A stretch of 64,000 bases of DNA from Ensifer sp. IC3342 (GCF_020193655.1 NZ_JADYVE010000007.1:186001-250000), one strand, 5' to 3'. Positions 6,959 through 16,011 are shown, counted from the stretch's first letter. Made by a program: numbers and translations. Notes: generated by a model not told the origin, from the sequence alone.

Positions 6959-9925
6959 ATGATCCTGAGTGGTCGCGGCGTGACCGCGGTGCTCGGGCCA
7001 ACCAACACCGGCAAGACCCACTATGCGATCGAGCGCATGGTCGCGCACGAGAGCGGCGTCATCGGCCTGCCGCTGCGGCTGCTTGCGCGCGAAGTCTATA
7101 CGCGTCTCGTCGAGAAGGTGGGCCACCACAACGTCGCGCTGATCACGGGTGAGGAAAAGATCACGCCGCATCGGGCGCGCTATTCGGTCTGCACCGTCGA
7201 AGCCATGCCACGCGAAACGACAGCCTCGTTCGTTGCGATCGATGAGGTGCAGCTGGCCGCGGACCTCGAGCGTGGGCACATCTTTACCGATAGGCTGCTG
7301 CACTTGCGCGGCCGCGACGAAACGCTGCTGCTTGGTGCCGCGACGATGCGGCCCATTCTCCAGCAGCTCCTTCCGGGGATCACCTTCATCGAGCGTCCGC
7401 GCCTGTCGCAGCTTCTCTATGCGGGCTCGAAGAAGATCACCAGGCTCCCGCATCGTTCCGCAATCGTCGCCTTCTCGGCCGACGAGGTCTATGCCATCGC
7501 CGAGCTCATCCGTCGGCAGCGCGGCGGCGCCGCCGTCGTGCTCGGGGCGCTGTCGCCGCGCACGCGTAACGCCCAGGTGGCGCTTTACCAAGAGGGCGAC
7601 GTCGAATACCTTGTGGCGACCGATGCCATCGGCATGGGCCTCAACCTCGACGTCGATCATGTCGCCTTCGCGCAGGACCGCAAGTTCGACGGCTACCAAT
7701 ACCGCAATCTCAACCCGGCGGAGCTCGCCCAGGTCGCGGGACGGGCGGGCCGGCATGTGCGGGACGGAACATTCGGCGTCACCGGGCGCGTCGACCCTTT
7801 CGACAACGAACTCGTGCATCGCATGGAGTCGCACGAATTCGATGCCGTCAGGGTCTTGCAATGGCGCTCCAAGGCGGTCGACTATTCTTCGCTGAAGGCG
7901 CTCAAGAAAAGCCTCGAGGCGGCGCCGGCCGTTGCCGGCCTGACACGTGCCCTTCCGGCTGTCGATCAGCAGGCGCTGGACCACCTGATGCGTTATCCCG
8001 AAATCATGGGCGTCGCCACCACGTCCGAGCGGGTCGAGACGCTGTGGGAGGCCTGCGCCCTGCCCGACTACCGGCGCATAACGCCGGCGCAGCACGCGGA
8101 CCTGATTTCGACGATCTACGCCGATCTCGTTCGCGACGGCACGGTCAACGAAGACTTCATGGCCGAGCAGGTTCGCCGCGCGGATCACACCGATGGCGAG
8201 ATTGACACACTTTCGGCGCGAATTGCGCAGATCAGGACTTGGACCTATGTGTCCAATAGGCCCGGATGGCTTGCCGATCCGACACACTGGCAAGAAAAGA
8301 CGCGGGAAATCGAAGATCGATTGTCCGACGCGCTACATGAAAGGTTGACGAAACGCTTTGTTGATCGCAGGACATCTGTGCTCATGAAGCGCCTGAGAGA
8401 GAATGCGATGCTGGAAGCTGAAATCAGTGTGAATGGTGATGTCTTCGTCGAGGGGCACCACGTAGGCCAATTAACCGGTTTCCGGTTCACTTTGGCGGCC
8501 GGTGGCGAAGGGTCGGATGCGAAGGCGGTGCAAGGTGCTGCCCAGAAGGCGCTCGCGCTGGAATTCGAGGCGCGCGCCGCACGCCTGCACGCGGCCGGCA
8601 ACGGTGATCTTGCGCTTTCGTCGGACGGCCTCGTGCGCTGGCTCGGCGATCCCGTGGCGCGGCTTGCCGCAAGCGATCATGTCATGCGCCCACGCGTCAT
8701 CCTTCTTGCCGACGAGCAGCTCCAGGCCAACGCCCGCGACCATGTGCTGGCCCGGATCGAACGGTTCGTGAACCACCATATCGGCACGATATTGAAGCCG
8801 CTCGACGACATCTCCCGTGCGGAGGATCTCGAAGGTCTCGCCAAGGGTCTGGCTTTCCAGCTCGTCGAGAATCTCGGTGTGCTCTTCCGCCGCGACGTCG
8901 CCGAGGAGGTAAAGTCGCTCGACCAGGACGGTCGCGCGTCCATCCGCAAATACGGCGTTCGCTTCGGCGCCTACCATATCTTCCTGCCTGCGCTCCTGAA
9001 ACCGGCGCCAGCGGAGCTCATCACGCTGCTCTGGGCGCTGAAGAACGACGGACTCGACAAGCCCGGCTATGGCGAACTCATTCCGATGCTTGCCGCCGGC
9101 CGTACCTCTGTCGTCACCGATCCGTCGTTCGAGCGGACATTCTACAAGCTCGCGGGCTTCCGTTTCCTCGGCAAGCGGGCCGTGCGGATCGACATCCTTG
9201 AGCGACTGGCCGATCTCATCCGTCCACTTCTGCAGTGGAAGCCGGGCGCAGAACCGCGTCCGGACGGCGCATATGACGGCCGCCGTTTCATGGCGACGAC
9301 AGCGATGCTGTCCATTCTCGGCGCAACGCCCGACGACATGGAGGAAATCCTGAAGGGGCTTGGCTATCGCGCCGACAGCGTGACGGCCGAGGAGGCGGCA
9401 GCCTTCCTCGCAAGCCAAAGCGCGGATGCGGCCCCGGCTGAAACGCCAGCCGAAAGTGTCGCGGCCGAGACAGTCGATGCGGATGAGAAGGCCGAGAACG
9501 AATCGGCCGGTGTGACGCAGACGGAAGCGCCCGCGGCCGAAGCAACCAACGACGCGCCGGCGGAAGCAAGCCCGGCGGAAGAGCCTGCCGAAGCCAGGCC
9601 CGTGCTCCTCTGGCGTCCTGGCACGCGCCAGGACAACCAGCGCCAGGGCGGTCGCCACCAGGGCGATCATCGCCGCGGTGGCCAGCGGCATGGCCAGGGC
9701 GAGGGCAGAGAGGGCGGCCGCAAGGGCGGAGCGCCCATGCGCGGCAAGGCGCAGGAGAGCAGGCCGGGTGGCGGCCAGCGCAAGGATCGGCCCGATCGCC
9801 ATGACCGGGGCGGCAAGCCGGGCGGTCCGAAGTTCGAGGGGCGCCCGCCGCGCAAGGAAAAACCGCTGGATCCGGATTCGCCCTTTGCGAAACTTGCCGC
9901 TCTCAAGGAGCAACTGAAAAAGTAG
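6959..9925 (+). CDS. SUV3-like superfamily 2 RNA helicase
   Basis: About 988 residues. The N-terminal helicase core shows Walker A GPTNTGKT (about 13-20), PLRLLAREVY, the DEVQ box in AIDEVQLAADLERG, GAATMRP and the arginine-finger motif QVAGRAGRH. These match the SUV3/mitochondrial degradosome branch of Ski2-like helicases. A large middle domain follows, then an alanine/glutamate-rich linker (about 800-880) and a C-terminal tail of arginine, glycine and glutamine (RQGGRHQGDHRRGG and similar) typical of RNA-binding tails. The start is uncertain: ATG 6959, GTG 6944, or an open frame back to 6845. The next gene, an S4-domain RNA-binding protein, starts 8 bases after the stop, which supports a joint role in RNA or ribosome metabolism. 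Confidence 0.85.
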   Translation: MILSGRGVTAVLGPTNTGKTHYAIERMVAHESGVIGLPLRLLAREVYTRLVEKVGHHNVALITGEEKITPHRARYSVCTVEAMPRETTASFVAIDEVQLAADLERGHIFTDRLLHLRGRDETLLLGAATMRPILQQLLPGITFIERPRLSQLLYAGSKKITRLPHRSAIVAFSADEVYAIAELIRRQRGGAAVVLGALSPRTRNAQVALYQEGDVEYLVATDAIGMGLNLDVDHVAFAQDRKFDGYQYRNLNPAELAQVAGRAGRHVRDGTFGVTGRVDPFDNELVHRMESHEFDAVRVLQWRSKAVDYSSLKALKKSLEAAPAVAGLTRALPAVDQQALDHLMRYPEIMGVATTSERVETLWEACALPDYRRITPAQHADLISTIYADLVRDGTVNEDFMAEQVRRADHTDGEIDTLSARIAQIRTWTYVSNRPGWLADPTHWQEKTREIEDRLSDALHERLTKRFVDRRTSVLMKRLRENAMLEAEISVNGDVFVEGHHVGQLTGFRFTLAAGGEGSDAKAVQGAAQKALALEFEARAARLHAAGNGDLALSSDGLVRWLGDPVARLAASDHVMRPRVILLADEQLQANARDHVLARIERFVNHHIGTILKPLDDISRAEDLEGLAKGLAFQLVENLGVLFRRDVAEEVKSLDQDGRASIRKYGVRFGAYHIFLPALLKPAPAELITLLWALKNDGLDKPGYGELIPMLAAGRTSVVTDPSFERTFYKLAGFRFLGKRAVRIDILERLADLIRPLLQWKPGAEPRPDGAYDGRRFMATTAMLSILGATPDDMEEILKGLGYRADSVTAEEAAAFLASQSADAAPAETPAESVAAETVDADEKAENESAGVTQTEAPAAEATNDAPAEASPAEEPAEARPVLLWRPGTRQDNQRQGGRHQGDHRRGGQRHGQGEGREGGRKGGAPMRGKAQESRPGGGQRKDRPDRHDRGGKPGGPKFEGRPPRKEKPLDPDSPFAKLAALKEQLKK

Positions 9926-9932
9926 GAAGGCA

Positions 9933-10346
9933 ATGGAGAAACAGCCAACGTCTGCGCCCGCACCTCGTCAGCGGCTCGACAAGTGGCTGTTCTTCGCGCG
10001 GCTGATCAAATCGCGCTCGCTTGCACAAAAGGCGATCGAGGCTGGCCATGTCGCGGTCAATGGCACGCGGGTGACGCAATCCTCCGCCCAGGTAAAGGCA
10101 GGCGATACGCTCGAACTGTCGCTGGAGCGACGGGACCTCGTCGTTCGCGTGCTCCTACCCGGCACACGGCGGGGCCCCTACGAGGAGGCTCGCCTGCTCT
10201 ACGAGGACCTGACCCCGCCGGCCCCCTCTCAGAGGCTGACGGCCTTCGAGCAGGCGACGCGCGACCGCGGCGCCGGACGGCCGACGAAACGGGAGCGGCG
10301 CGACACGGATCGGCTCAAGCCTGACGTCGGCGAGCAGGACGATTGA
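9933..10346 (+). CDS. S4-domain RNA-binding protein, Hsp15-like
   Basis: 137 residues. The S4 domain is at residues 14-60 (RLDKWLFFARLIKSRSLAQK, then GHVAVNGTRV), followed by a charged, basic C-terminus. In Escherichia coli, Hsp15 (HslR) binds free 50S subunits carrying a stalled nascent chain and helps recycle them. The gene lies 8 bases after the helicase and is almost certainly co-transcribed with it. Whether it is a heat-shock gene here is not shown by the sequence. Confidence 0.85.
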   Translation: MEKQPTSAPAPRQRLDKWLFFARLIKSRSLAQKAIEAGHVAVNGTRVTQSSAQVKAGDTLELSLERRDLVVRVLLPGTRRGPYEEARLLYEDLTPPAPSQRLTAFEQATRDRGAGRPTKRERRDTDRLKPDVGEQDD

Positions 10347-10636
10347 GCAGCGGTTTCCGCGCTGCCTCGCCTGCGAAAATCGGCAAAATCCGCGATTTTG
10401 GATGGAAGCGATCGAAAATCATTCCACTCTGGAAAACTCTGCCCGCTTCCCGACCAACGGCGCATGGATTATTCTTGCAAAGGGCACTCAAAGCCGTTAC
10501 CTGACAAGCCAAGTTAGGTGGCATTCGGGTCTGCTTCGGCAGCTATGCGCGTCGGACATTCCTAGCATGCATGGACGATGGGCATCACCATTGATTGCCG
10601 TTTGCCATCAAATGTGAGCATTGGCTGGAGTACCTC
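10347..10636. other. intergenic region before fdxA
   Basis: 290 bases with no gene and no member of the repeat families. It should contain the fdxA promoter, but no convincing -35/-10 pair was found. Confidence 0.5.
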
Positions 10637-10975
10637 ATGACGTATGTCGTGACCGACAATTGCATTCGCTGCAAGTATACGGACTGCGTGGAAGTCTGCC
10701 CCGTGGACTGCTTCTATGAAGGTGAGAATTTCCTCGTCATCCACCCCGACGAGTGCATCGATTGCGGTGTATGCGAGCCGGAATGTCCGGCCAATGCGAT
10801 CAAGCCGGATACCGAGCCGGGCCTCGACATGTGGTTGAAATTGAACGCTGATTTTGCGACGAAGTGGCCGAATATCACGGTGAAGCGGGATCCTTTGCCG
10901 GAGGCCAAGGAGATGGATGGCGTCGAAGGAAAATACGAGAAGTATTTCTCTGCCGAGCCGGGACAGGGCGACTGA
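10637..10975 (+). CDS. fdxA: seven-iron ferredoxin FdxA
   Basis: 112 residues, starting [20 protein letters not shown]. Cysteines at 9, 12, 17, 21, 25, 40, 43, 46 and 50 give the pattern of bacterial ferredoxins with one 3Fe-4S and one 4Fe-4S cluster; the second motif is [12 protein letters not shown]. The roughly 50-residue C-terminal extension ([19 protein letters not shown]) is typical of the FdxA type. It is a small cytosolic electron carrier whose partner is not identifiable. ATG 10637 is chosen because upstream in-frame residues are not conserved-looking. The gene stands alone before carD. Confidence 0.93.
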   Translation: MTYVVTDNCIRCKYTDCVEVCPVDCFYEGENFLVIHPDECIDCGVCEPECPANAIKPDTEPGLDMWLKLNADFATKWPNITVKRDPLPEAKEMDGVEGKYEKYFSAEPGQGD

Positions 10976-11387
10976 CGCGATCGTCCCGTCCTTGGTTCCC
11001 CGACGCTGACGAACGGATACAAGGCGAGGGCCGAAATCTGGGGAAATCCGGCCTCGGCCTCACAATTGCGAGCGCGGCAGCTTGATCGCTGCCGTGCAGC
11101 AAATTATTGATTTGCGCACTTTTTTGTGATAGCTTTCTACTACTGATCCACCGAGGGTGTTTTTGCGCGCCCGAAAACCATCACGAAAGCAAACGATCTC
11201 CACGGCGCGGCTCTTCCCAAATACGCAACGTTCCGTTGCTTGTGACCGCGATATATGAGGCCGTTTGCGTTCCGTTGGACGGACCAGGATTGACCCCACC
11301 CGGCGGTATCCCCGTCTATCCCGGGCCTGACCGACCCGGCCCCGGCCTTTGAGAGGCCGGGTGCGCAATAGGGAGTTTTTGAAACGA
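10976..11387. other. fdxA-carD intergenic region and carD leader
   Basis: 412 bases without a gene. A hairpin ggcagc-ttgatc-gctgcc near 11078-11095 may end fdxA transcription, though it has no T run. A possible promoter is ttgatt (11107-11112), 17 bases, then tagctt (11130-11135); this is weak. A perfect 8-base stem hairpin lies at 11341-11361, just before the carD ribosome site. Confidence 0.5.
11341..11361 (+). promoter_or_regulatory. hairpin in the carD 5' leader
   Basis: Stem cccggcct/aggccggg with loop ttgag, ten bases before the gggag ribosome site (11371-11375). It is too strong and too close to the start to be an ordinary terminator, so it may affect translation or mRNA stability. 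Confidence 0.5.
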
Positions 11388-11957
11388 ATGACGACCCAGC
11401 AGAAAAAATCTTCAACGCGCCAAGGCTTCAAGACCGGTGAATCGATCGTATATCCGGCTCACGGTGTTGGCCAGATCGTTGCGATTGAGGAGCAGGAAGT
11501 CGCTGGCATGAAGCTCGAGCTTTTTGTCATCGATTTCGAGAAGGACAAGATGCGTCTCAAGGTGCCCGTGGCGAAAGCCGTCAGCATCGGCATGCGCAAG
11601 CTGTCCGAAACCGATTTCGTCGATCGTGCGCTGAAGGTCGTGCAGGGCAAGGCACGCGTGAAGCGGACCATGTGGTCCCGCCGTGCCCAGGAATACGATG
11701 CCAAGATCAACTCCGGCGATCTCATCTCCATCGCGGAAGTGGTGCGCGATCTCTACCGCGCGGAAAACCAGCCCGAACAGTCCTATTCCGAACGCCAGCT
11801 TTATGAGGCCGCTCTCGATCGCATGGCGCGCGAGATCGCTGCCGTCAACAAGATGTCGGAAACGGAGGCGGTCCGTCTCGTCGAAGCCAACCTGAACAAG
11901 GGGCCGAAGCGCGGCAAGGCCATCGAAGAAGACGACACCCAGGACGAGGCCGCTTAA
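11388..11957 (+). CDS. carD: CarD/CdnL family transcriptional regulator
   Basis: 189 residues. The N-terminal CarD/TRCF-type RNA polymerase interaction domain begins around residue 10 (GFKTGESIVYPAHGVGQIVAIEEQEVAG), and a C-terminal helical DNA-contacting domain includes the WSRRAQEYDAKINSGDL segment typical of CdnL proteins. CdnL proteins bind the polymerase beta subunit and stabilise open complexes, notably at rRNA promoters. ATG 11388 follows gggag at 12 bases spacing; an earlier in-frame ATG lies inside the hairpin. A mosaic palindrome and a terminator follow. Confidence 0.92.
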   Translation: MTTQQKKSSTRQGFKTGESIVYPAHGVGQIVAIEEQEVAGMKLELFVIDFEKDKMRLKVPVAKAVSIGMRKLSETDFVDRALKVVQGKARVKRTMWSRRAQEYDAKINSGDLISIAEVVRDLYRAENQPEQSYSERQLYEAALDRMAREIAAVNKMSETEAVRLVEANLNKGPKRGKAIEEDDTQDEAA

Positions 11958-11967
11958 GCTGCCGTCC

Positions 11968-12051
11968 TGCTGCATGTTTCCTTATAAAAACATGCAGCAA
12001 TTCAAAGTGCTCCAGCGTCCTTTGCACGTCTGATATGACACGGCGCTGTAG
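11968..12051. repeat. ABC-like palindromic mosaic element, copy 2
   Basis: Hairpin ctgcatgttt...aaaaacatgcag, then caattcaaagtgctccagcg, then cgtctgatatgacacggcgctgtag. It starts 11 bases after the carD stop codon, so it would be in the carD mRNA 3' end. Confidence 0.75.
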
Positions 12052-12075
12052 AGGCGACGCGAAAGCCGCGACCAA

Positions 12076-12105
12076 AAGCCCGGCCCTTGCGCCGGGCTTT
12101 TTCTT
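12076..12105 (+). terminator. rho-independent terminator after carD
   Basis: Stem aagcccggc...gccgggctt with loop ccttgc, followed by tttctttg, downstream of repeat copy 2. Confidence 0.85.
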
Positions 12106-12116
12106 TGTTCGCACGG

Positions 12117-12173
12117 CTACTGCATTTTTTCCTTAAGTCGCTTTGCGCGTCTGATAAGACGCGCGGCGCCGTA
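12117..12173. repeat. ABC-like palindromic mosaic element, copy 3
   Basis: Shortened copy: ctactgcat, ccttaagtcg, then tttgcgcgtctgataagacg with cgcggcgccgtag. It lies just upstream of the rpoH2 promoter. Confidence 0.7.
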
Positions 12174-12233
12174 GGGCACCCGCATGCTTTGGCGACGTGC
12201 AGAAACAATCATCCCGGAATCATTGCAGGCAAG

Positions 12234-12258
12234 GGAACCTTTTGCGCTGGCACGCGTT
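12234..12258 (+). promoter_or_regulatory. EcfG/RpoE2-type promoter for rpoH2
   Basis: ggaac (12234-12238), 16 bases, cgtt (12255-12258). This is the GGAAC-N16/17-CGTT consensus of the alphaproteobacterial general stress sigma factor. It lies about 220 bases before the rpoH2 ATG. In S. meliloti rpoH2 is a known RpoE2 target. Confidence 0.8.
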
Positions 12259-12479
12259 TGGATTGGCCGGTACGAAGGTATTCACCTTTGCTGCCCGGAC
12301 GATCTTGGTTCTGTGATTTTTCACCGTTTCAGGTTCGTGTCTTCGATCTAGGGCGCTGCACCGGTTCTTCAAGTACGATCCTGGCGCCTCACCTTTTCCT
12401 GTCGCCGGATGCTCCGACAAGCGTTTGGCCTTTCTGTTCAATCGTTAACGGCGCCTCGGCGCCAGCTACGGAGCGATCG

Positions 12480-13346
12480 ATGAAGACCCTTACAGCAGAC
12501 AGGCGCATGATCAAGATTGCCATGGACGCGCCCTATCTCGAACGCGACGAGGAGCATGCCCTGGCGCAGGCCTGGAGGGACAACAACGATCAGGAGGCCC
12601 GCAACAAGATTGCCATGGCGCATATGCGCTTGGTGATCGCCATGGCCGCCAAATTCCGCAGCTTCGGATTGCCTATGAGCGATCTCGTCCAGGAGGGGCA
12701 TGTCGGCCTGCTGGAGGCGGCGGCGCGTTTCGAGCCCAGTCGGGACGTTCGCTTCTCGACCTATGCAACCTGGTGGATCCGCGCATCGATGCAGGACTAT
12801 GTGCTGCGCAACTGGTCGATCGTGCGCGGGGGGACAAGCTCGGCGCAAAAGGCGCTGTTCTTCAATCTCAGGAGGCTGCGCGCGCGTCTTGCGCAAGGCG
12901 ATCGGCAACTGACCTCGCAGGCGATGCATGAGGAGATTGCCGCGGCTCTGGGCGTCAGCCTTGCCGACGTACAGACGATGGATGCGCGCCTGTCCGGAAG
13001 CGACGCGTCGCTACAGGCGCCGGTTGGCCACGGAGATTCGGACGGCGGCGAGCGACTCGACTTCCTGGCGAGCGAAGCGCCGCTGCCCGACGAACAGGTC
13101 AGCGACATGATCGACGGCGAACGTGCTCGTCGCTGGCTTCATATCGCCCTTGGCGAGTTGAGCGAGCGCGAGATGAAGATCATCCGCGCCCGGCGGCTGT
13201 CGGAAGACGGCGCGACGTTGGAGGAGCTTGGCGTCGACCTCGGCATTTCGAAGGAGCGCGTCCGGCAGATCGAGACCCGGGCGCTGGAAAAGCTGCGTGC
13301 CGCGCTCGCCGCCAAGGCGCCGGCATTGACTGCCGGCATGCACTGA
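12480..13346 (+). CDS. rpoH2: RNA polymerase sigma-32-type factor RpoH2
   Basis: 288-residue sigma-70 family protein. Region 2 is clear (RLVIAMAAKFRSFGLPMSDLVQEGHVGLLEAAARFEP, then FSTYATWWIRASMQDYVLRN). The RpoH box is in SSAQKALFFNLRRLRA, and region 4 ends with GISKERVRQIETRALEKLR. It directs polymerase to heat-shock-type promoters. A second RpoH paralogue tuned to general stress is typical of Rhizobiales, and the EcfG-type promoter upstream supports the rpoH2 assignment. The frame is open back to 12087, but the sigma N-terminus begins at ATG 12480, giving a 5' UTR of about 210 bases. Confidence 0.93.
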   Translation: MKTLTADRRMIKIAMDAPYLERDEEHALAQAWRDNNDQEARNKIAMAHMRLVIAMAAKFRSFGLPMSDLVQEGHVGLLEAAARFEPSRDVRFSTYATWWIRASMQDYVLRNWSIVRGGTSSAQKALFFNLRRLRARLAQGDRQLTSQAMHEEIAAALGVSLADVQTMDARLSGSDASLQAPVGHGDSDGGERLDFLASEAPLPDEQVSDMIDGERARRWLHIALGELSEREMKIIRARRLSEDGATLEELGVDLGISKERVRQIETRALEKLRAALAAKAPALTAGMH

Positions 13347-13408
13347 CCGCGACCGGCATCGCTTAAGCCAAACCATCAACGAAATCACGCAGCCAGGACT
13401 ACCGCAGA

Positions 13409-14920
13409 TCACTCCGCAATGATCTTCACCTTGTCGCCGGGCTTGACGGTGGAGGTGATCTGCATCGCGTTGATCAAACGGAAGAGATCGAGCTTGCGAT
13501 CCGTTCCCATCATCCGGGCGGCGAGCGTCGCCATCGTGTCGCCGGACCTTACGGTGACTACGCGAATGCGCAGCGGCTTTAACGATTGAACCTCCGCCTG
13601 CGTCATCCGACGGAAAGAGCCGCGCAACTGGCTCGCCGTGCCTTCGAGCGCGTTCGATCCCTTGGGTACGGCGGTCAGGAAACGGTAGATGCGGTTGTCG
13701 ATACGGATCACGGTGACGTCGAAGTCCCAACGATCTGCGGATGCCCGCGCCGTGGCTGCCTCGAGACCGTTGACGGAAATCGGACGGATTGTATCCGGCT
13801 TCAAGCCCGTAACCCAACCGCTGGCGATGTAGTCGGTGAGGCTGCGCCCCGCCGTATCGGCCACGCCGTCGAAGCGGATCGCGATGTCGCCCGGGCCGGT
13901 CGCGAGCACCGCCTCGGCCTTGTTGTCGATCTGGAAGCCGAACGGCACGTCGAAGCGGATGCCGAGCTGGCCGTGCAGGAATGTCTGGCCGCGGACATAG
14001 CCCTCTTGCGGGCTATCACCATAGAGGATGCCATCGATACCGGCCAGATAGTAATCGCGCCCGCGATCGCCGCTTGTGCCTTCGACGCCGAAGGCTCGCG
14101 CGTGCCGGCGCGCCAGTTCAACGCGCTGCGGCGCATTCGGATGGCTCGACAGGAAGTCGAGGCTCTGGTCGGATTCCGGATCGACAGCCGTGAAGCGGGC
14201 GTAGGCTGCCATCGAATCCAGGAAGCGGGCGGCGGCATAAGGGTCGTATCCGGCCTCGCCGAGCATGCGCACGCCGATCACGTCGGCCTGCAGTTCCTGA
14301 TTGCGCGAGAAGGCGGCAAGCCGCAGCTTGCCGCGGGCAAGCGCCTGTTTCCCGGCCAGATTGGAGGCAAGCACTTCGGAGACGACCCGGCTCGCGATCA
14401 CCTCGGCCTCTTCGCGCTGCTGGCGCTCGATGCCGTGGTTTGCGGTGACGTGCGCCATCTCGTGCGAGAGCACTGCCGCGACCTCCGAGGCATCGTTAGC
14501 AAGCGCCAAAAGGCCGCGCGTGACATAGAGATACCCGCCCGGCAGCGCAAAGGCGTTGATCGCCGGTGAATTCAAGATGGTGATGCGATAGGACTGCTGC
14601 GGATTTTCCGAAACCGCCGTCAGCGCGCCGGTGATGCGCGCCACCAGCCGTTCGGTCTTGGCGTCCTTGTATTCGCCACCGTAGCTCGCAACGATCCGCG
14701 GGTGTTCACGTGCGCCGAGCTGAGCACGTGGGTCGTTCTTTTGCACTTCCTCGACGATCTGCGGATTTGACGAGGGGGAAACGGTCGGCTCATAGGTCTG
14801 TTCGATCATCGATTGGCAGGCGGACAGGAACGTGGTCGCCAGGAATGCAACCACTAATCGTGCATTCCTGCCGCCGCGTCGCGTCCGAATCCGGCCGTCG
14901 ATGACTGTATGCCTAACCAT
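13409..14920 (-). CDS. M48-family zinc metalloprotease lipoprotein with C-terminal LysM-like domain
   Basis: 503 residues. The N-terminus has basic residues, a hydrophobic stretch and a lipobox ending LSAC (C35), so it is probably a lipid-anchored periplasmic protein. The peptidase domain shows the zinc-binding motif SHEMAHVTANHG (HExxH at 153-157) and the downstream ELQADVIG glutamate motif. This matches the BepA/LoiP-like M48 proteases that act on outer-membrane protein assembly. The last 55 residues (VRSGDTMATLAARMMGTDR...LFRLINAM...VKPGDKVKII) look like a peptidoglycan-binding LysM. It is convergent with rpoH2. Confidence 0.9.
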   Translation of the reverse strand: MVRHTVIDGRIRTRRGGRNARLVVAFLATTFLSACQSMIEQTYEPTVSPSSNPQIVEEVQKNDPRAQLGAREHPRIVASYGGEYKDAKTERLVARITGALTAVSENPQQSYRITILNSPAINAFALPGGYLYVTRGLLALANDASEVAAVLSHEMAHVTANHGIERQQREEAEVIASRVVSEVLASNLAGKQALARGKLRLAAFSRNQELQADVIGVRMLGEAGYDPYAAARFLDSMAAYARFTAVDPESDQSLDFLSSHPNAPQRVELARRHARAFGVEGTSGDRGRDYYLAGIDGILYGDSPQEGYVRGQTFLHGQLGIRFDVPFGFQIDNKAEAVLATGPGDIAIRFDGVADTAGRSLTDYIASGWVTGLKPDTIRPISVNGLEAATARASADRWDFDVTVIRIDNRIYRFLTAVPKGSNALEGTASQLRGSFRRMTQAEVQSLKPLRIRVVTVRSGDTMATLAARMMGTDRKLDLFRLINAMQITSTVKPGDKVKIIAE

Positions 14921-15282
14921 GCCTCAGCCCGTTCCCTACGCCGGCGCGTGCCACAACTCGAGCGCCGACGTTGAAAAATCCTACTTTTTCAGCCGGATAC
15001 AGTGTCCCAGCCTGGGTGTGTCAGCCATCATTGTGCTGTATCGATTTCAGCGCGGTCTGCCTAGCTGATCCCCGTAGAAATAGTTGCCCCGTGGTATCAC
15101 AGCAACGGATGCGCGAACATCGCGTCCACCGTCGGATATCCCGCGCGTCGCATAGCGCGGCGGTCAAATTGTGGCGAACGGCAATTTGGCGAAAAATTCT
15201 CTCCCGCGCCGAGCGTGTTTTTCAGACGCGCCCGGTCGTCGCAGCGCTTGAATTGCTGCCGCGGCCGTGCCGGCGGCGAGCC
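14921..15282. other. intergenic region between protease gene and thiQ
   Basis: 362 bases without a gene. A symmetric hairpin tgaaaaa-tcctac-tttttca (14972-14991) lies 51-71 bases upstream of the protease start. No terminator for thiQ was recognised. Confidence 0.5.
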
Positions 15283-16011
15283 TCATTCGCTGCCGAGGAA
15301 GCGGTTGATCGCCGTGATGTCGCGCCGTTCGACAAAACGATCGACAGGGTCGTGAGTAATGATACGCCCCCGGTCGAGAAAAAGCACGCTGTCGGCGAGC
15401 AGTCTCACGTCATCGGGATGATGCGTGATCATCAGGATGGTATTGCCTTCCTCGTCGTGAAGGTCGCGCAAAAGTTTGCGCATTTCCGCTCTCATGCCCG
15501 GGTCGAGAGCGGCAAAGGGTTCGTCAAGCAAGAGCAGCGGACGATGACGGACGAGCGCGCGGGCGAGCGCGACCCTCTGACGCTCGCCGCCGGAAAGCGT
15601 CGGCGGCAATCTTCCGCCGAAGCCGTCGAGGCCGACACGCTTCAACGCATCGGCCACCTTGGCGCGGTCGACGGCGGACAGGCGCAAGGCCGGGCTGATG
15701 CCGAAACCGACATTGGTTGCGGCATCGAGGTGGGCAAAGAGGTTGTGCTCCTGGAAGATGACCGACACCGGGCGTGCGGCCGGCAGGCGGCCCGCCATGT
15801 CTTCGCCGAGAATATGGACCGCACCTTGCTCCGGTTCTTCAAATCCGGCGATGACGTTGAACAGTGTCGATTTGCCCGACCCCGACGCACCCGCGACGGC
15901 GACGATCTGACCGGCTGGAATCACGCAGTCGAACAGGAGCGTCGTCGTTTTGAAACGGACTTCGACGTCCTTGAGTGAAACGGCCGCGGAAACGGAGGCT
16001 GGCGAATTCAT
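15283..16011 (-). CDS. thiQ: thiamine ABC transporter, ATP-binding protein
   Basis: 242-residue ABC ATPase. Walker A is GASGSGKST, the Q-loop region is VIFQEHNLFAHLDAATNVGFG, the signature is LSGGERQRVALARAL, Walker B is LLLLDEPFAALD, and the switch histidine is in MITHHPDDV. The EHNLF and NVGFG segments are typical of ThiQ. It powers uptake of thiamine and thiamine phosphates. The ATG at 16011 overlaps the thiP stop (ATGA), which fixes the start although the frame is open much further upstream. Third gene of thiBPQ, under TPP riboswitch control. Confidence 0.93.
   Translation of the reverse strand: MNSPASVSAAVSLKDVEVRFKTTTLLFDCVIPAGQIVAVAGASGSGKSTLFNVIAGFEEPEQGAVHILGEDMAGRLPAARPVSVIFQEHNLFAHLDAATNVGFGISPALRLSAVDRAKVADALKRVGLDGFGGRLPPTLSGGERQRVALARALVRHRPLLLLDEPFAALDPGMRAEMRKLLRDLHDEEGNTILMITHHPDDVRLLADSVLFLDRGRIITHDPVDRFVERRDITAINRFLGSE

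Noticed and set aside
6713..8293. Minus-strand open frame of about 526 codons opposite the helicase
   Set aside because: Shadow of the helicase gene, rich in Arg/Gly/Asp/His with no domain signature.
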